Assembly: GCF_022458985.1 (NCBI RefSeq)
Contig: NC_061776.1
Span: 2,951,075-3,015,074, forward strand
Reading direction: 5' to 3'
Origin: Mugil cephalus
Lineage: Eukaryota > Chordata > Actinopteri > Mugiliformes > Mugilidae
Length of the DNA stretch: 64,000 bases
Shown here: positions 11,155-23,100 of the stretch, piece by piece
Position numbering within the stretch: position 1 is the stretch's first letter
How the letters are laid out: the number at the start of each line of letters is the position of its first letter
Made by a program: the position numbers and the translations under genes
Notes under the pieces: model-generated
What the model was told of the DNA's origin: nothing
Database searches by the model: none
What the model saw: the letters and a program-made list of their open reading frames with translations, nothing else

Positions 11155-14100
11155 ATACACAGCCCCCCCCACATCTAAATACACAGGACTAGAGCTGTGA
11201 TTGGTCGTCTTGGTAACAGTGTGTTTCCTCTTCACTATTTAAATGTGATTGTTTATACCATCAGCTGGAACATGGAGACACTGGGTAAACTAGCTAATTA
11301 ACTAATTAATTAACTGACTCATTAACTGATTAATTAACTAATGAATTAACAGACTCATTAACTGATTAATTAACAGATTAATTAACTAATTAATAGATTA
11401 ATTAACTAATAAATTAACCGACTCATTAACTGATTAATTAACTAATGAATTAACAGACTCATTAACTAATGAATTAACAGATTAATTAACTAATGAATTA
11501 ACCGACTCATTAACTGATTAACTAATTAATTAACGGACTAATCAACTAATGAATTAACAGACTCATTAACTGATTAATTAACCGACTCATTAACGGATTA
11601 ATTAACAGATTAATTAACCGACTCATTAACGGATTAATTAACTAATGAATTAACAGACTCATTAACTGATTAATTAACAGATTAATTAACTAATTAATAG
11701 ATTAATTAACTAATAAATTAACCGACTCATTAACTGATTAATTAACTAATGAATTAACAGACTCATTAACTAATGAATTAACAGATTAATTAACTAATGA
11801 ATTAACCGACTCATTAACTGATTAACTAATTAATTAACGGACTAATCAACTAATGAATTAACAGACTCATTAACTGATTAATTAACCGACTCATTAACGG
11901 ATTAATTAACAGATTAATTAACCGACTCATTAACGGATTAATTAACTAATTAATTAACCGACTCATTAACTGATTAATTAACCAACTGATTAACAGATTA
12001 ATTAACGGATTAATTGACAGACTCATTAACTGACTCATTAATGGATTAATTAACCGACTCATTAACGTATTAATTAACGTATTTACTTGATCTTCTTGTC
12101 CATGGAGGACAGCGGCGGCTGCTGCTGGTGCTCGTAGAGCTTCAGCGGGTCCTGGGGCGCCATGTAGAAGGTCTGCTGGGGCTGGGGCTGGGTCTGGGGC
12201 TGCTTCAGGGACATCGGGATGGGGGACATCTTCTGGAGACTGGCCTGGGCCTGGTTCCACATCTGAGCCGACTGGTCCTGGACCTGCATGAACTGTCCCA
12301 CCAGACACGGGAGGAAGCATCAGTTACCATGAGGACATCTGGACCGAGCCACCAACCGCGTGGTCCAGTGGTTCTGGCCCAGTGGTGGGTAGAGATCTAT
12401 CTAATCTGGACCACTGAGGGTCCTGGTCTAGTGGGTGGGGGGGTCTGACCTGCTGCAGCCCCGGGTGGTGAGGAGGACTCTTGCCCATCCCCACCTGCTG
12501 CCCCGGTTTGGTGGGAGACTGCTGGTGCTGCTGTCCCATGGTCTGGACCTGGAGCTGGACCGACTGCTGCGAGGGCGGCTGGGGCTGGGGCTGCTGACCC
12601 TGGGGGGGGCCCTGGGCCGAGGCCCCCGGCCCCTGACCGGGCCCCGGCCCCGAGGGCCTCTGCTGACTGTAGGGGATGTGGGACTGCTTCCCGGCCTGGA
12701 CCTGGGTCCCAGACTGGGTGTGGACGGCCGGCTGGAGGAAAGGTCCGGGGACGGAGACGCCGGTGGAGAAGGTGAAGCCCGGGTTCACCTGGAGGCCCGG
12801 GAACGGCACCGGGGGAGGGATGACGTAGGCCGAGGGGGGGAAACCTGCAGACAGAGGGCGGGAGACACGATTCAGGACTTCCTGTCACATGACTCATCAC
12901 TTCAAGTTAATAACAGTCACTCAAAGTCGTCGTCTCTTTCTGGTTAGTGAACGTCTTTTAGTCCAGATTCTATCCAGCGCGTAACGTCCCTCCGCTCTGC
13001 TGCGTCCCCTGCGACGTCCCCTGCGACGTCCCCTGCTGCGTCCCTGCTGCGTCCCCGTAACGTCCCTGTAACGTCCCCTGCAGCGTCCCCTGCAGCGTCC
13101 CCTGTAACGTCCCCTGCTGCGTCCCTGCTGCGTCCCTGTAACGTCCCTGTAACGTCCCCTGCAGCGTCCCCTGTAACGTCCCCTGCTGCGTCCCTGTAAC
13201 GTCTCTGCTGCGTCCCCTGTGACGTCCCCTGCAGCGTCCCTGTAACGTCCCTGCAGCGTCCCCTGCAGCGTCCCTGTAACGTCCCTGCAGCGTCCCCTGT
13301 AACGTCCCTGCAGCGTCCCCTGCAGCGTCCCCTGCAGCGCTATCATTCCGTAGCAGTTGTAGTTTAGACGGAGCCGTTGCTAAACGTGCTAAACGTGCTA
13401 AGCTGAACAGAGACGGGACCAGGACAGGAAATCCGACCAAGAATCAACGTAAAACACTTCGGCCCCTTTCAAAATAAAACACGTTATTGCCGCTCACGTA
13501 GCCTCACAGCTTCACATCCACATCACGTCACGGCCGAACTGAAGCGGAGCAGCACAGAATCCTTTATGATACGACACATTCTTTTCATAAGGACAGTAGA
13601 AGAACGGTTCTACGTAGAGACACCCACCGGGTCGGCTGGGGAGGGGGGGGAAGGCTCCAGGGTGGTGGATGGGGATGAACTGGGACGAGCAGGTGGTCTG
13701 GGTCTGGGTGGCGGGCGTCTTCTTGGCCTCAGAGACCGGAGTCTTCCTCAGCTCCGTCTGGGCCTTCACCTGAACCAGAACCAGAACCAGAACCAGAGAG
13801 ATGAGAGTTCATTCATTAATCTCTGGCTCCAAACGTCTGATCAACACAGGACGTTAGTTACAATATAACACTTCAACCAGTAAAACATGTGACGCATACG
13901 TGGAGGTTTCTTTTATTTAAAGAGATATTTATAAAGTCAACAAACAAACAGAAAGAACCCGACATATAAACTTTAAATGCTTCATAAATTTCTTATTTAA
14001 CTGTTTAAACTGACGCAGGATAAAAAGGGAAAGTTTGAGGGTAATAGTAGTTTAAGTTTAAGGAGGCGCAGACACATAAAAGAAGAAAGAAGTAAGAAAC

Positions 14101-17100
14101 AAAAGGAATTAAATGTTCTCAGGATGAAATGAAGAAGCAGGAACGTTTCCAGCTGCATTTATCTGTGACGTATTTATTCACATCTAACCCGTTATGTCTG
14201 TGATGTCATCAGCAGCGCGACCAGCTACTGTTATAACTGATTACACTCACGCATAAAAAGCTGCATCTGGGGACATTTTAGGGGACAGGTTCAACCAAAA
14301 CGGGGACTGTCCCCAGAAATAAAAAAACAAACTCTCGTCATTCTGCTGCTTCTGTTTGTTGAAGCTTTGCCTCTTCGCCGCCTCAGAGACGGCAGGTTTA
14401 CATGGAGACGTTTTCACATCAGCTGTTTCCGTGTGAGGTCGTCTCTTCTACATGAACCTGCTGTTAATCTGTTTTACAGGCGAGCGACAGATCAGTGAAA
14501 ACATCATGAGACGGATCAAAGATGGACGTCTTTCCTCATCTGCCCTAGTTTCTGTTGTTTTTACGTTACGTTATTTGGTTCCTCGCTTCAGTCCGTCTCA
14601 GCTTCGATGAATCTTTATTGGACCATTTGAACCAGTTCATTCCGTTTCTATGTTTTCTGTCTCTAAGTGTGAGGTTTTATTTAGCTGTTATTATTAAAAA
14701 CAAACTCTCCAGATGAGAAAACGCCACTCGGACAGACTGAGCATGCTCAGACAGGACAGGGACTGACTTCACTCACACTTTAGATCGGTTGAAATGTGAA
14801 CACGTCTCCGTGTGAACCCGGCTCGTGTCTCGTTGTGCAGCGTTTCCCACAGAGTCGTACATTAAAGGTTTTTACCGGCGCTCAGTGAGACCCAGCTCCA
14901 CCTGGACCTGCTGGTCTGGGAGCGAATGAGCCTTCACGTTCATGTGGCGACTGAATAAATCACTGCACCTGTTTGCCGGCGTCGGCCGTCTTGTCGTGGC
15001 CGGTCTTCTTGGTCTCGCTCTTCCTCTTGCCGTCCCTCTTGGCCTCGCCTTTGCCCGCGGCCCCGTTGCCTTTGGGGAAGTCGCGGCGCTCCTTGCTGCC
15101 CTCCTTCAGGTGGTGGTTCCTGGTGGCGTCGCGGCTCAGCTCCCGGGGTTTGATGTTCTCCTTGAAGGTGACGACGGGCCGCTCGCTGCTGTCGGGCCAC
15201 GAGCTCTGCGTCTTCCCCACGGACAGGACCGACTTGAGGCCGGAGACGCCGCCGTCGTTGGACGTCTGCTCGCCGTTGGACGACTCCTGCAGCACCGGCG
15301 CCTCCTTCTCCTGCGGCTCCTCGATGGCCTGCTCCGGGATCTCAGAGACGAAGACCAGGACGCCGCTCTCGTCCACTCTGCACTGGATCAGCCTGGGGAC
15401 ACGAGACACCATCAGGAGGACGCCATGCAGGGACGTCAGTGAGAGGACAACATTTAATATTATTCACTTTATAACATGAAAAAACTCCCATTCAATTTAA
15501 TTTATATGGAGTTAAGACATAAATGAATGAAGACAAACGAGTAGAAGTTCAGAAAGTGTAAAATAAAAAGTAATAACACGGACGAACATGATGAAGACAA
15601 ACTAGAACAAGAGGAAGATGAAACTTCACAAAGATAAGAAGAGCAGGAAGGAGACGAAGGAGAAAACAAAGATGAATAATAAGGACACGATGAGACAAAC
15701 TGGTAAAAGACAAGTGAGACAAAGAAAGAAAGGAGACGACGAAGGAAACTAACAGCTAGAATAAGAGGAGAAAATGAAGAGTGATGAAGACAAACGAGAA
15801 AAAGGTAGAAGACGAGATGATAAAGAAGACAAAGCGTCTTTTCCTCCTCTTATGTCTGTCTACAGTCTGTCCACCCATCAGCTGCCAATGGTTAAGACAC
15901 GTATGGGACCTAAATAATTCATTCATATTCTAACTCAATTCACTCAAACAATTTACATCCTAACATTTAATATTATTATTATCTTTGTCTGTAGTTGGGA
16001 CGTCTCATGTATTTACTGTCCATCTCATACAACAGTGAAAAAACACTGGTTTAGATGATGCCTTCATGAAACCTTGGAAATGAGAAAGTCTGGTACATCG
16101 ACTGTTTATTTTAGAACTTAAACTAATTTATATTCTGGCTTGTTGTGTTTTGTTTTTTATGATTATTGTCGTTTGTTTGCTTTTTTCTTTTATTCTGTTT
16201 TCCAGTAAACTTTCATTCATTCATTCATTCATTAAGGAAGCAGTCATTTCTGACTCGGAGCTCCTTTTTCCCGAGCCGCCTTGAATGCAGCTGCAGCCCA
16301 GGTGTCCACTCACCCCGGCTGGTTGTCAGAAACCCATTTCCCCAGACTGACGAGCCTCTGGTGGCGCGTGTCCTCCAGGAGACCGTCCCTGTCCACCAGG
16401 ATGCCCTGATGTCCCTTAGTGAAGTCCAGACTCCTGAAACATAACGAGACGTTCAATGACCCAGGAAACACCGTCACCAGGAGGAGACGACGGCTGAGCT
16501 CACTCCTCTGGACGTGAGTGGGGAGCGTCCACACTGTTAAGTAAGAGTTCAGGTGGATTTCAGACGTTTTACTACGGGTTAAATGTACCTGAGGGCAGGA
16601 CGCAGGGCTAAGAAACCCTGGAGCTCAAACTCCTCCGGCAGCGGCGTCACTGTGAGGAAACAAAGAGACAGACGCTTCATTCACAGGTTCAAACTCACTG
16701 AGGTCAATGAGGAAGCACCAGAATTAGATCCAACCATTAACACGTCACAATCAAGCACTAAGTTATTATTTACACCTGGACTGAACGCTGCAGATGTTAC
16801 TGTTTCTTTCTTTTTAATCATATTTATCTTTTTTTCTTGTGGTTTTAAGAGTTTTTCTTTGTGACCAACTCATTTGTTTCCCCCGTGAATCATTAAAAAC
16901 TAAGTTCATACTAGTTTAATCATTTCCTAGTTCCACTTGGTGTGTTTTACAGGATGTTTCAGGCTGGAAACGTTTCATAATTTCAGTCTGTGATAACGTC
17001 TCTGATCAGAACCACAGCACACGGAGGGTTTGTTATATTAGGAAAATATCTGTTGATCCATTAATGTAAAACACAGTTATCAGACTAAAATAAACTCAGG

Positions 17101-20100
17101 TTATGATGTTCTACACTTTCATAAAAAGACCTGAAATGTCAGATGACTGAGGATGATGAGGAAGCAGAACTCATTCTTCACACTTAAAATCCCTTCGTTT
17201 TCCCACAAATCAACAGTGCGTCTCATGTATTAAGCGTAAAACACACTTCGCTTCCACTTATCTGACGGTTTTGTTCCACTTAATGTGCCTCATAGTGCAT
17301 GTTGTTGCAGTAAGTGATTTAGTTTTTCTTCTACATCTGAATCGTTTATTTATGGTTTATATAGGACAGACAGATACTATAAGACTCAGGCTGTTTGGTC
17401 AGTGATGTTACACTTTACTGGAAAGTGAAAATAACAACCGAAATAAAAATAAAAATGAAATAGAGAAACGAAAATAAATTACGAAACAAATAATGTTATT
17501 GTGCTGGAAAACAATTCACTAAAGGGAAGTGATTCTGAGTCCAGGTTTATAACTGAAACAAACAGAGGAACCTGGTCAGATTAAATATTTACAACCAGGC
17601 TGAACTCAGGTTTAATCATTCCCTCGTTCCTCTTCATTTATTTCAGGGGCGTCGACAGAAGGAATTAAACTACTGGTTTAAACTCTGGACGCGTCCAAAC
17701 GCGAGTTTAAAACGACGCAAACTTCTCCTGAATATAGTCGGAAAACGCTGGAGACATGCATCCATCAGCCAATCAGGACATGAGGTGTCAGTGGTTGCTA
17801 AGCAACAGTGAGGCTATATTCAGTCTATGGAGACAGGAGACAGTTTAGAGACATTCAGACATTATTACTGGTTGGACACCTGATAGTTGTGGACATGGTC
17901 CTAAATAGTTTTGATGGAAATAGTTGTAAATAAGTAAATGTGTTGATCAGCTGTAGAAATGTCCAGGTTAGATTTACATTCTAAGTTCTAGAAATGGTTG
18001 GTTCCACATGTTTGTGGTTTTCTAACTTGTTCCTCCTGGATCTGATGGTTCTAGTCTGGTTTTAGCTCCAACGTGTTCACAAAGAATGAAACCAAACGAG
18101 AGGAAATAGAAAGAAAAACCAGTCTGAGGTCTGGACTCTGGACTCCAGAGGGATAATATCCGTCTTCTCACCTGAGGAGCAGGACAGGTCGTCCTCTTTG
18201 GGCTGGAAACTGTTGAGGATGGACACCAGCCAGGGCCAGACGCTGAGGAGACAGGAAGAGGATGAGATGAACAGACGTCCTGCGTGTGATCAGGAGGAGC
18301 TGGGAGTAAAAGAAGAGACTCACTGCTGCCTCTGGTCCACGGCCGCCTCGTGGAAGACGCTGGGTCTCAGTTTGAGCCAGTCCAGAGACACCTTGATGGC
18401 CGGCAGGGGACACTCCCCCATGATCTCGTCCCCACGGTTCTTGTTGAGCAGAACTCGGCTGCACATCACACCCAGGAAGGACACTGGTGGACGGGAGGAA
18501 AGACGGGAGGAAGAATGGGAGGGTCAGTGGGTGATGGAAGAAACCTTGATTCTGGAAAATGAATCCAGACAGAAGAAGAAGAAGAAGAAGAAGAAGAAAA
18601 AAAGAACCGTGCCGCTGTTGCTATGCAACCAGCCAAACATCCGCATCACCTTGGAAACTGTTTTGCAAGCTGCTTTTCTACATTTAATTTTCCTGATTAT
18701 AATTATTTTTGATTTTGTTTTAATCTAATCTTATTTTATCGTTGTTGTGTGTTTTTTTTCTTTCTTTAAGAGTGTTTATCTTCATGTACAACGAAGCTAC
18801 GGTGACAAAGTCATTTCCTTCATGAATCATTAACGTCTAAGCAGAAGAAAAAGAACAAGAGAGGCAGGAGGAGAAGCAGGTGTTGTGACGTTGTGGTGGT
18901 TGTTTTGTGGTGGTTGTTTTGTGGTGGTTGTTGTGACGTTGTGGTGGTTGTGACGTTGTGGTGGTTGTGAGTGTGTTGCTCTCACTGAAGAGTCCGAGGA
19001 GCTGGAACCAGCTGATCTGCTGCTCGCTGCTGTAGTTCTGGTCGCCGCCGTCGGCCGCCAGGTCTCTGAGGTGGTGGAGCTCAAACAGGTTGATTACGGT
19101 GATGTGGACGAGCTGCTGGGAGCTGAAGGCTTTCTGGAGGATCAGCCTCTGCAGGGACAAGACGGGTGGTGGTGGTGGGGGTGAGAACTGAACCCTGGAG
19201 TGAACCGGTAGAACCGACAGAACCCTGTTTACCTGAAACTGCTCCTCCAGTTTCTCCCTCAGACCGTCCAGTTTGTCCAGACTCTTACTCAGGTAGACGT
19301 GACCATGAAACTTGATGAAGGCCTTGATGAAATCAGACACGCTCCACTTGGTTTTCACCTCGTCACGACTGCACAGACACGGCAGGGGGGGGGGGTTAAT
19401 ACCAAGGTGATTACAGACCAGTCATGTGATGTGTGGGGGGCGTCACCTCTCCAGAGCCTTGGACAGGGCCTTCTGCAGGTTGGTGGACGCCGCTGGGAAC
19501 GGGAACTTGACGGCGATGCTGCGGCAGTAGTAGAAGATGGTGGTGAGGTGGTCGCCCTTAGAGGAGGCCAGGATGGCCAGCTGATTGTAGGGTTGACCTG
19601 CAGGAGACACGGGGATCCAGGTCTTTATTGAGCCCTGATCTGACCCTAAACGCCCTCAGTCAGATAAGAACAGCAGGATCCGTTCACTGTTTGTTGTTGT
19701 TAAGATGACTCCATCACACTAGTCACTGACCAACACCTCCATCACAGCATGGCTACAACCACTGGCTCTGGTTCTTCTTCTTTGGTTTTTATCACTTTTC
19801 ACGCCAAGAAGAAGAACCACAGACCTTCGACTGCAGTGGTTCAGGTTTATGTCAGACCTGAAATAATCAAACTCCTAAAGATTGTTCTTGGCTGAAGCTC
19901 AAAACTGATTTTAAAACGGACTGATATCAGACCCGATACCGATCAGGACGTCCCTTAAAAACTACAAACATGGCTGCTACTGAACATCTTGCTAGTTCAC
20001 GTTCTACGTAGGACTGTGTGGGTAATGTCTCTACTCCATGGAGCTGGTTCTGGTTCTGGTTCCGGTTCTGGTTCCAGGTTTGTTCCTGTTAAAGGGAGTT

Positions 20101-23100
20101 TTCCCTTCGAGCTGTTCTGGAGGTTTCAGATTATATTTTGTGAAGCATCTTGAGACTTTTTGTTTTGTTTTTTGTTTTGTTATTGACACTATATAAATAA
20201 ACCTGAACTAGCCTAGCTTAGCACGATGTAAGAGGGGACCTCTGAGACTCACCGTTTGAAGGAACCAGCTGAGCGGCGTGTCGGTAGTAAGACTCCGCCT
20301 GGCTGGTCTGGTTACGATAACGAGCTGAAACACAGAAAACATCCAGAGACGCTCAGTGCACATGTTCAGAGCCAAGCAGCTCTCAGCTTTCTTTAAACGC
20401 GAGTATTTAACAGTGGATTAAAGAAAGTCCAGTTCTCTACCACGTCTCAAATCAAACTTCCTGGTATCGTTCAGGTCCCGTTAACATTATCTAGATGAAG
20501 CATTTCATTTATATCGTCCATGTTTACAGTCAAATGTTTAATTCAGACAGATTCTCATAACGTCTTCCCTCAGCAGAACTGTCCCGCTAACGTTGGACGT
20601 TAAATTAGGAACTTAACAGATGTAAATCGCTCTGTTAAAAAAAATGGATTAACCTCAGTTCTGATAAATGTGGCTAAATAAAAGATGCTAACGCTCAGAG
20701 CTTTACTGAGAAGTAACGTTAGCCGCATAATACCGCAGCGTTAAAAGGACGACGAGGACTGATCACTAATATTCTCTTGACCGGTCACTTCCTGTTGCTG
20801 TGACATCACATCCGTGGCCTACGTGCGGTGTCCCTGTGTGTTAGCGCGTCCTCACCGATGTCTCCCAGGTGGACGAGGCAGTGCTGGCAGATGTAGGAGC
20901 AGGAGCTGGGCTGGGGGGTGACGATGGCGCTGCTGCTGCTCTGCTTGTTGCTGATGATGCCGAGCTGGGACGACTTGACGCGACAGGGCAGGTCCACGTT
21001 GAACACGGTGCACAACTCCTGCAGCAGCTGCAACACAACGCAGCACACGACACCACAAGTTTCACTGTGTTTGTGTTGTTGGTGACGTGAATTTACAGCA
21101 AAAACTTCTAACAAACACAGAACAAACCTTCAAACAACAGATAACACTGACATGGAGTTTATTATCGATGACAGACTAAGGTAGAAACCACATATGAATC
21201 ATATCCAGAACAAAATATCTAAATGTGCTGCAACTAGTGCCGGGCGGGATATTTATCTTACTACTGTAACGTTGTACTGGTGTATTTTATTACACAGACG
21301 GGACCATTTTCAATGAAACTGTCTCTGTCTGAGGTGGTGAAGACGGAAAAGTCCAAAAAATGACGCAGCAGAACGAGAAGCCTTGTGCTAAGAAAAGTGC
21401 CGTGTTGGGTGGTGGTTTTTTTTTTTTTATAGGGTGACCAGACGTCCCCCACTTTCTGGAGACAGTCCCTTTTTCTGTCCCCTGTTTAAAGCTGCTCCCG
21501 AAAATGTCCCAATTCTAGCGTTTTATAAATGAGGAAAAAAAATGTGGCGCACAGACTCCAGTTATCACAGTAAATGACTTTACAGACAAATATTTATATT
21601 AAAATATAAATATGTCAGAATAAATTAAACTGGAATTGTCCCTATTTCTGTCCCTGTAAATGTCCAAATGCTAACTTATTTTACAATATTCACTCATCAT
21701 CACAGTAAAATAGTTCATCCTTAGTCAATCTTCTGCATTATTATATTATATTATATATATATTATATTATATTATATTATATTATATTAAATTAAGAGGA
21801 GGAGGAACCGCTCTGATCCCACCTGAGTGTAGAAGCCGCTGGCCGCCTCCAGGAACAGGGACAGGTTGGCCTGGACCTCGCTGCGGTTTGGGTTGGCCCG
21901 GTTCTTGGCCTGGCTCTGCAGGGTGGTGATCTGGTTCTTAAAGGCATGGTTCCACCTGCAGGGGGACGGGGGACAGCATCAGGACGGGACCGGGGGACAC
22001 GAGAGTCGTGACGATACGCTCAGCTCACTTTGCTTTTAACAGAATGAATTATAACTGAAAAAGATGCTTCAGTTATTTCTCAGACACGTTTCTGAGGTTA
22101 AACTGTGCAACACAACACATATATTTTACCCAACAACAAAAAATAAATGAAAAAAACTACATCAGACAAGGGAATGAGGAACAATTAGATGAAGAGACAA
22201 GAGAACGGGGGGATGAGGAGACGAGGTGACGAGAGGATAAGGAAACAAGGAGATGAGGGTAAAAGGAATGAGGGGACAAGGAGACGAGAGGATGAAGAGA
22301 CAAGGAAATGAGGTAGAATGAGGGGACGAGACAAGATGATAACGAGATGAGGGGACAAGGAGGTGAAAAAAACAAGGGGGCGAGACAAAAGGATGAGGAG
22401 ACGAAGAGATGAGGCGGCTATGGCACGAGGGGATGAGGGGACAAGGAGACGAGGGGATGAGGGGACAAGGAGACGAGGGGATGAGGGGACAAGGAGATGA
22501 GGGGATGAGGGGACAAGGAGACGAGGGATGAGGGGACAAGGAGACAGAGGATGAAGGACAAGGAGATGAGGGAATGAGGGAGGGACAAGGAGACGAGGGA
22601 TGAGGACAAGGAACGATGAGGATGAGGGGACAAGGAACGAGGGGATGAGGGACAAGGGACGAGAGGATGAGGAAAGGAGACGAGAGGATGAGGGGACAAG
22701 GAGACGAGGGGATAGGGCAAGGAGACGAGGGGATGAGGGACAAGGAGACGAGAGGATGAGGGGACAAGGAGATGAGGGGATGAGGGGACAAGGAGACGAG
22801 GGGATGAGGGGACAAGGAGACGAGAGGATGAGGGGACAAGGAGATGAGGGGATGAGGGGACAAGGAGACGAGGGGATGAGGGACAAGGAGACGAGAGGAT
22901 GAGGGGACAAGGAGACGAGGGGATGAGGGGACAAGGAGACGAGAGGATGAGGGACAAGGAGACGAGGGGATGAGGGACAAGGAGACGAGGGGATGAGGGG
23001 ACAACACCTTAAGTGCAGATATATTCCTTTTCCTTGAGTCTGTTTGCTGAACGAACGATATTTAATCTGATTAATCTAAATTAATCCACATCAGCCCTGA

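Noticed and set aside
12435-12947. 170-codon plus-strand ORF opposite smg7
   Set aside because: Shadow of smg7 exon 16. The minus frame matches SMG7 ([14 protein letters not shown] and neighbours).
14942-15479. Plus-strand ORFs of 166-168 codons
   Set aside because: Shadows of smg7 exon 14, whose minus frame carries [11 protein letters not shown]-like SMG7 sequence.
22162-23007. Minus-strand ORFs of 179-281 codons rich in Ser, Pro, Leu and His
   Set aside because: Translation of the 23-24 bp intron 3 minisatellite.
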